Positions 43,202 through 47,283 of a stretch of DNA of 47,283 nt are shown piece by piece (within the stretch, counting starts at the first letter, position 1; the number at the start of each line of letters is the position of its first letter). The notes below the pieces were generated by a model. That model was not told where the DNA came from and did not search any database. It saw only the letters and a list, made by a program, of their open reading frames with translations. This DNA comes from Bacteroidaceae bacterium (GTDB taxonomy: Bacteria > Bacteroidota > Bacteroidia > Bacteroidales > Bacteroidaceae). The translations under genes were made by a program, and so were the position numbers. The DNA lies in the NCBI GenBank assembly GCA_017470525.1, contig JAFUYM010000058.1, forward strand, positions 1-47,283. The letters are read 5' to 3'.

Positions 43202-45991
43202 TTATTCCGTCACAATCGCTGCTTCTTTTATTGGCACATTCTGGGTGAGCCTTCGTTCGCAAGGCAGCCATAGCCAGAACGTGGAACCCTTGCCAAGTCC
43301 TTCGCTTTCCACGCCTATTTTCCCGCCCATGCGTTCGGCAAGTCCCTTGCAAATGTTGAGACCCATGCCTGTGCCTTGGATGAACTCATCGAGTTTGATG
43401 AAGCGTTCGAAGATGACTTCCTGTTTATCCTTCGGAATGCCAGCACCCGTGTCTTCGCAATAGACGTAGAGTCCGTGACGTTCGTAGCGATAACCTAATT
43501 TGACGTGACCCTGCTGTGTGAACTTGACAGCGTTGGTGACGAAGTTGGTGATGATTTGCTGTACTCGTCCGATGTCCAACGTGGTGAAGAAATGCTCGTA
43601 TGGATTCTCTTTCTTCAGTTCCAATCCTGCTTGGGTGATGCGCTGTTGGAGCGTGAAGCAGATGTTGTCGAAAGCACGAACAAAATCGACTTCTTCAGGC
43701 TTGATGTTCAGTGCAGAGTCTGAAGTGATGGCAGAGGCTTCAAGAATGTCGTTGATGAGACGCTGAAGCATGTCACAACTGTTGTTGATGATATCGATGA
43801 GTTCCTGGCGGTCTTTCGGGTCATCAGTTGCTTTCAGCACGGTGGCAAAGCCGACGATGGCATTGAGCGGTGTGCGCAATTCGTGTGTCATCGATGCCAG
43901 GAACACGCTCTTCAATCGGATGCTGTCGTTGGCAATCTCCGTTGTCTCCCTCAGTTGTTGTTGGGTGGTGATAAGGTTGGTGATTTCGATGGCAATGCCT
44001 GTGAAGCCCGTGTGGTTGCCCTGTTCGTTATATTTCTTTCTTCCGACGTAGCAAATCCATTGTGGGTCAGGGCTGGCAAACGTGTATTTGAAGTGGCGCA
44101 CAAAGGTGACCAGATTGTCGTAATTCTTGAGTTGTTGCACTGCATCCTCGCGTTCTTCATCATCTACCATGGCAAGGTATTCATCAATGCTGATGGAATA
44201 ATCCACATGACTCAGCGAATATGAGAATGTCATCGTTTTTGTGGCAAAGTCAATGTCGTAGATGTAAATATGGCTATCCTTCAGCAGGTGATGCAACCGT
44301 TGTTCATGCCATGCGATGTTCTGCTCCGTCTCCTTCAGCCGATGTGTCAGAGTTGCCATGTCGGCGTAGATGCTGTGCTCCTTGTTCAGGTCTTGGGCCG
44401 TGTCGATATATTGTGTGATTTCTCCCTTCTCGTTGCGGATGGGCGACACGTGGAACTCGATGTAGTTCTTGATGCCCATTTCTGGGTAATCCATCACCTG
44501 ACACACCTGCAAGTCGTGCTGGCTGTTCGGGGGATAGGCATCGCGGAAGAGCGGAATGTCATACATGTTCATCGTTTTCCAGAAACGCTCGTTGTCGGGA
44601 TTTTCAAATCCACACAAAGCCTTCATCCGTTCGTTCAGCATGATGAGCCATCCATCGCGGTTGTAGAACGAAATGGCAGTGCCCGACATGTTGAAGAGGC
44701 TGTCGAACCGATGCTGCAAGTTGTTGCTTGCCTTTTCTTCTTCAACATTGTGGGTGATGTTGTGGATGGCATTGATGACATACTGCGGCTTTCCTTCATG
44801 ATCCACTTCCACGATGGCATGCCCGTGGAACCTCATCCATTTGGGATTCTGCTCAGTGCCGGCATTCCAGCGCTTTTCCAGTTCAAACCTGCGCTCCCTG
44901 CCACCCAGCAACAATTGCATCTTTTGGTGAAATTCCTCCTGCTCATCGGGATGGATGCGCTGGGCAAATTCTTCCAGCGTTATGCCTCTTTCGGGCAGAA
45001 TGCTGCCATATCGGTTCGTCACCATGTTGGTAGCAATGTCATACTGCATCACGTGGAAATCTCCCATCTGCAAAGCCTTCCCCATCATTTGGTTGATGTC
45101 CGTGGAGTTTCTAATGATGCGCTGCACATGAGCCTTTGCCAACCGTACAAACAAGTAGATGATGAGGGCGAGAATCAGGATGCCCACCGTAATGAAGATG
45201 GCGATGGGGGAAGTGTCGTCATGGCGGTTCTCAGGATGGAACCACTTGTCGTGCATCTGTTCCACCTTTCCGCTTTGCTTCAGTCGCGAGAAGTGGTCGT
45301 CTATTGTTTCAATCAATGCCTTGTCCCTGCCGATGATGTGAATATCTCCCACAGGGATGCTCACCTCATGCAGGGTGATGAAATCCTCCAGGTTCAGGTC
45401 CTTGATTTTCCATTGCAGGGCAGCCTCGTTCCACACAAAATACTTGTATTTCCCCTTCACAATGCCAGTCAACGCCTCTTTCGGAGCCTGATAGTTCAGT
45501 TCCTCGTGGTCGGGAAACTCGTGCTTGAAGAACTCAGCCGCATAGCCACCATGATAGAACACTGTCTCGTCGGGGTCAGTCAAAGCCTTCAAGGGCACGA
45601 TGCCGACAATGTCGTTCCTTGTTGCCACACTCACTCGGTAGTAACTGACGATGTTGCTGGTGTGGACATACTCTGCCGATTTGTATTTCCGCACATTGTC
45701 GAAAATGAGGTCAGCCTTCCTCGCCTCAAACAATTCCATCGCCTTGCTTGCCTCCATCATCTGGAACTTATACGGAATCTTCATCTCGTCCAGAATGGTG
45801 GTGAGCACATCAATGTAGAAACCGGCGGGCACTCCTTGGTCGTTGTAGAACTCGTATGGCGGTTTGTCCCAATCACCTGTGATGATAATGGGGTGCTGCG
45901 TGGTGTAGTTCTGCTGAGCATGCAGTGCCATCGGGAACAGCAACAGCAGCCAGCAGGTGATTGCTCCGGATATGTTTCTTATCTTGTTCAT
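43202..45991 (-). CDS. Sensor histidine kinase with periplasmic solute-binding and PAS domains
   Basis: This 929-residue membrane kinase has a signal-anchor N-terminus. A periplasmic solute-binding domain of the SBP_bac_3 type covers about residues 35-255 (QQNYTTQHPIIITGDWDKPP, YKYFVWNEAALQWKI). One membrane helix lies at about 262-288, and about three PAS domains span 305-690. The HisKA domain has His703 in SMTHELRTPLNA, and the ATPase domain has N-box NAVKF, DTGAGIP and GTGMGLNI. There is no receiver domain, and no response regulator gene is in the window. It probably phosphorylates a separate regulator in response to a small molecule. It follows the smaller kinase-like gene by 52 bp. Confidence 0.92.
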   Translation of the reverse strand: MNKIRNISGAITCWLLLLFPMALHAQQNYTTQHPIIITGDWDKPPYEFYNDQGVPAGFYIDVLTTILDEMKIPYKFQMMEASKAMELFEARKADLIFDNVRKYKSAEYVHTSNIVSYYRVSVATRNDIVGIVPLKALTDPDETVFYHGGYAAEFFKHEFPDHEELNYQAPKEALTGIVKGKYKYFVWNEAALQWKIKDLNLEDFITLHEVSIPVGDIHIIGRDKALIETIDDHFSRLKQSGKVEQMHDKWFHPENRHDDTSPIAIFITVGILILALIIYLFVRLAKAHVQRIIRNSTDINQMMGKALQMGDFHVMQYDIATNMVTNRYGSILPERGITLEEFAQRIHPDEQEEFHQKMQLLLGGRERRFELEKRWNAGTEQNPKWMRFHGHAIVEVDHEGKPQYVINAIHNITHNVEEEKASNNLQHRFDSLFNMSGTAISFYNRDGWLIMLNERMKALCGFENPDNERFWKTMNMYDIPLFRDAYPPNSQHDLQVCQVMDYPEMGIKNYIEFHVSPIRNEKGEITQYIDTAQDLNKEHSIYADMATLTHRLKETEQNIAWHEQRLHHLLKDSHIYIYDIDFATKTMTFSYSLSHVDYSISIDEYLAMVDDEEREDAVQQLKNYDNLVTFVRHFKYTFASPDPQWICYVGRKKYNEQGNHTGFTGIAIEITNLITTQQQLRETTEIANDSIRLKSVFLASMTHELRTPLNAIVGFATVLKATDDPKDRQELIDIINNSCDMLQRLINDILEASAITSDSALNIKPEEVDFVRAFDNICFTLQQRITQAGLELKKENPYEHFFTTLDIGRVQQIITNFVTNAVKFTQQGHVKLGYRYERHGLYVYCEDTGAGIPKDKQEVIFERFIKLDEFIQGTGMGLNICKGLAERMGGKIGVESEGLGKGSTFWLWLPCERRLTQNVPIKEAAIVTE

Positions 45992-46043
45992 GCGTGTCTT
46001 TATATTGGGTTAGGAGTTTGGGATTGAGGAGTTAGAAGTTGTC

Positions 46044-47174
46044 TCACACCATCTTCTTTCTCTTTATCGTTGTGGCTTGGCAGGGTAAGGTAATCCAGAC
46101 GGTGGTGCCGAGCCCCTCTTCCGAGTTGATTTCCATGTGGCCACCCATCTGTGCCAGCAGTTCCTTGCAGATGGGGATGCCCAGTCCACGGCTCGTTCGC
46201 GCGTCGTTCGCTGTCTGTGCGTTCAGTTGCTCCAGTTCCTCTTTGGGGATGCCGTCGCCTGTGTCCTCGATGGAAATCATCAGCCTTCTGCCAATGTAGT
46301 CGTAACGTGCGCGGATGAAGCCGTGGTGTGTATGCTGGATAGCGTTCTCCACCACGCGTTCGATGACATTGCCCACCTTCTGTGCATCAATCTCAAGGAT
46401 GAGTTGGTCATAAGGGCTTTCGGTGGTGAAGGTGACGGAATCGTTGTTGAGGCGACCTGCCACACAGTAGGTGGTGAAGGTGTCAACAAAGTCACAAGGT
46501 TTCTTCACCACTTCTATCATGTGTGCTTCAAGTCTCGACAGATAGAGGATATTGTCGATGAGGTGAAGCAGATAGGTGGAGTGTTTGAGAATGACATCGC
46601 AGTGGGTGCAGTTCTTGTCAGCGTCGAGCCGTGGGCACAGTTGTTCTGCCGCCTCCACGATGGCATCCATAGGTGTGCGAATCTCCTGTACCATGTTGTT
46701 GATGAAACTCGTCTTTGTGTTTTCCACTTCCTGCACTTTCTTCGCTTCCTGCAGCAACTGATAGTCCGTGGTTTTCTGATCGGTGATGTCTTGACACAAT
46801 CCGAAATATTCCACCACTCGTCGATGGTCTGCTGTCCGTTGCCCGTTGTCCGCTGCCTGTTGTTCCCTCTCGTGAATCGGGATGAAACTGAACATGAAGT
46901 GCAGCGGATAATTGCCGTGCAGGGCAAGGCTGCTTCGGATGTCAAACCGCATTTCCTTGTCCACCCTTTCGTCCATGTCGTTCAGGATGTGCATCGCCTT
47001 GTTCTGCGAGTATTCATCCACCAGCGTCATGCACCGCGTCTGGGTCAGCGAGTGCTGCACGTGGTCAATGGTTTTGAAGATGCTCAGCGTGTGTGAGTCG
47101 GGCGAGTAGGTTGCCATTCTGATGTTGCCATCCTGCAAGATGGTCCTAAAATCCGCAACTATCATCCAATACAC
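46044..47174 (-). CDS. Kinase-like protein with PAS domain and substituted phospho-acceptor
   Basis: This 376-residue protein runs from a GTG at 47174 (an ATG three codons later is possible); an in-frame stop at 47199-47201 sets the upstream limit. Residues 1-135 look like a PAS domain, 150-215 the HisKA dimerisation helices and 245-365 an ATPase domain (VVENAIQHT, EDTGDGIP, SRGLGIPICKELLAQMGG). The residue at the phospho-acceptor position is Gln163 (MVQEIRTPM, codon at 46686-46688) where the family has His. No membrane segment or sensor domain is present. It could be a kinase-like partner that modulates the kinase encoded next, or a truncated relic. Confidence 0.82.
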   Translation of the reverse strand: MYWMIVADFRTILQDGNIRMATYSPDSHTLSIFKTIDHVQHSLTQTRCMTLVDEYSQNKAMHILNDMDERVDKEMRFDIRSSLALHGNYPLHFMFSFIPIHEREQQAADNGQRTADHRRVVEYFGLCQDITDQKTTDYQLLQEAKKVQEVENTKTSFINNMVQEIRTPMDAIVEAAEQLCPRLDADKNCTHCDVILKHSTYLLHLIDNILYLSRLEAHMIEVVKKPCDFVDTFTTYCVAGRLNNDSVTFTTESPYDQLILEIDAQKVGNVIERVVENAIQHTHHGFIRARYDYIGRRLMISIEDTGDGIPKEELEQLNAQTANDARTSRGLGIPICKELLAQMGGHMEINSEEGLGTTVWITLPCQATTIKRKKMV

Positions 47175-47283
47175 GATTAAGGGTAGATTTATGAGTCGTT
47201 AGTAGCAGCTTTCAGTAAAAAGCAACAGCACAACATCAATATGTAGCCACCATCCCCTTACCCCACGATGCGACTTGAGGTAA

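Noticed and set aside
47175-47283. Upstream extension of the last kinase-like gene
   Set aside because: An in-frame stop at 47199-47201 blocks it, and the translated sequence beyond has no recognisable domain.

Overview
The window looks like a chromosomal segment of a Bacteroidales bacterium, most likely Prevotellaceae. The evidence is the run of housekeeping genes rpsU, xerC, hpf, tRNA-Thr, tuf, tRNA-Trp, secE, nusG, rplKAJL and rpoBC; Bacteroidetes-type promoters (TTTG or TTG, about 19-20 bp, TAnnTTTG) before several genes; a DUF2027-like protein; and a propeller/Y_Y_Y/AraC sensor typical of the phylum. Species was not determined. All family calls come from reading the sequence, with no database search.

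Positions 1-6101 hold two ECF sigma cassettes that point away from each other. Each has a sigma factor, a putative anti-sigma protein overlapping it by 4 bp, and an exported protein of unknown function. They flank tadA and a MATE exporter, which are separated by a long hairpin. Positions 6082-9921 are a minus-strand run: a DUF2027-like protein, L-rhamnose mutarotase, an acyl-CoA synthetase-like enzyme and an M18 aminopeptidase. A nested inverted-repeat element (9998-10154) follows, then a small membrane protein.

Positions 10900-25830 are the translation and transcription core. The rpsU and tRNA-Thr/tuf units both start with a good promoter followed at once by a 5'-terminal stem-loop. A 15-bp hairpin with a U-tract between rplL and rpoB looks like an attenuator, and a strong terminator follows rpoC.

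Positions 25870-34050 are accessory DNA: an AAA ATPase; a Type ISP-like restriction-modification system split into a nuclease/helicase/methyltransferase polypeptide and a separate target-recognition polypeptide; a heavily structured leader before it; and a KilA-N pseudogene with two compensating frameshifts and a 38-bp perfect palindrome. A promoter/leader sequence is present in two copies, one before the restriction gene and one before the KilA-N gene.

Positions 34051-36661 hold an HU-like DNA-binding gene, with three tandem repeats in its leader, and a large membrane-anchored repeat protein of unknown function. Positions 37158-47174 look like a signalling and outer-membrane locus. It has a one-piece propeller-AraC transmembrane regulator with no kinase or receiver domain, a convergent TonB-receptor-like outer-membrane protein with 18-bp tandem repeats upstream, an SBP/PAS sensor histidine kinase, and a smaller kinase-like protein whose phospho-acceptor histidine is replaced by glutamine.

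The strongest candidates for something undescribed are the split Type ISP system with its possible RNA switch, the propeller-AraC regulator with a 33-bp repeat-encoded linker, and the paired active and His-less kinases.
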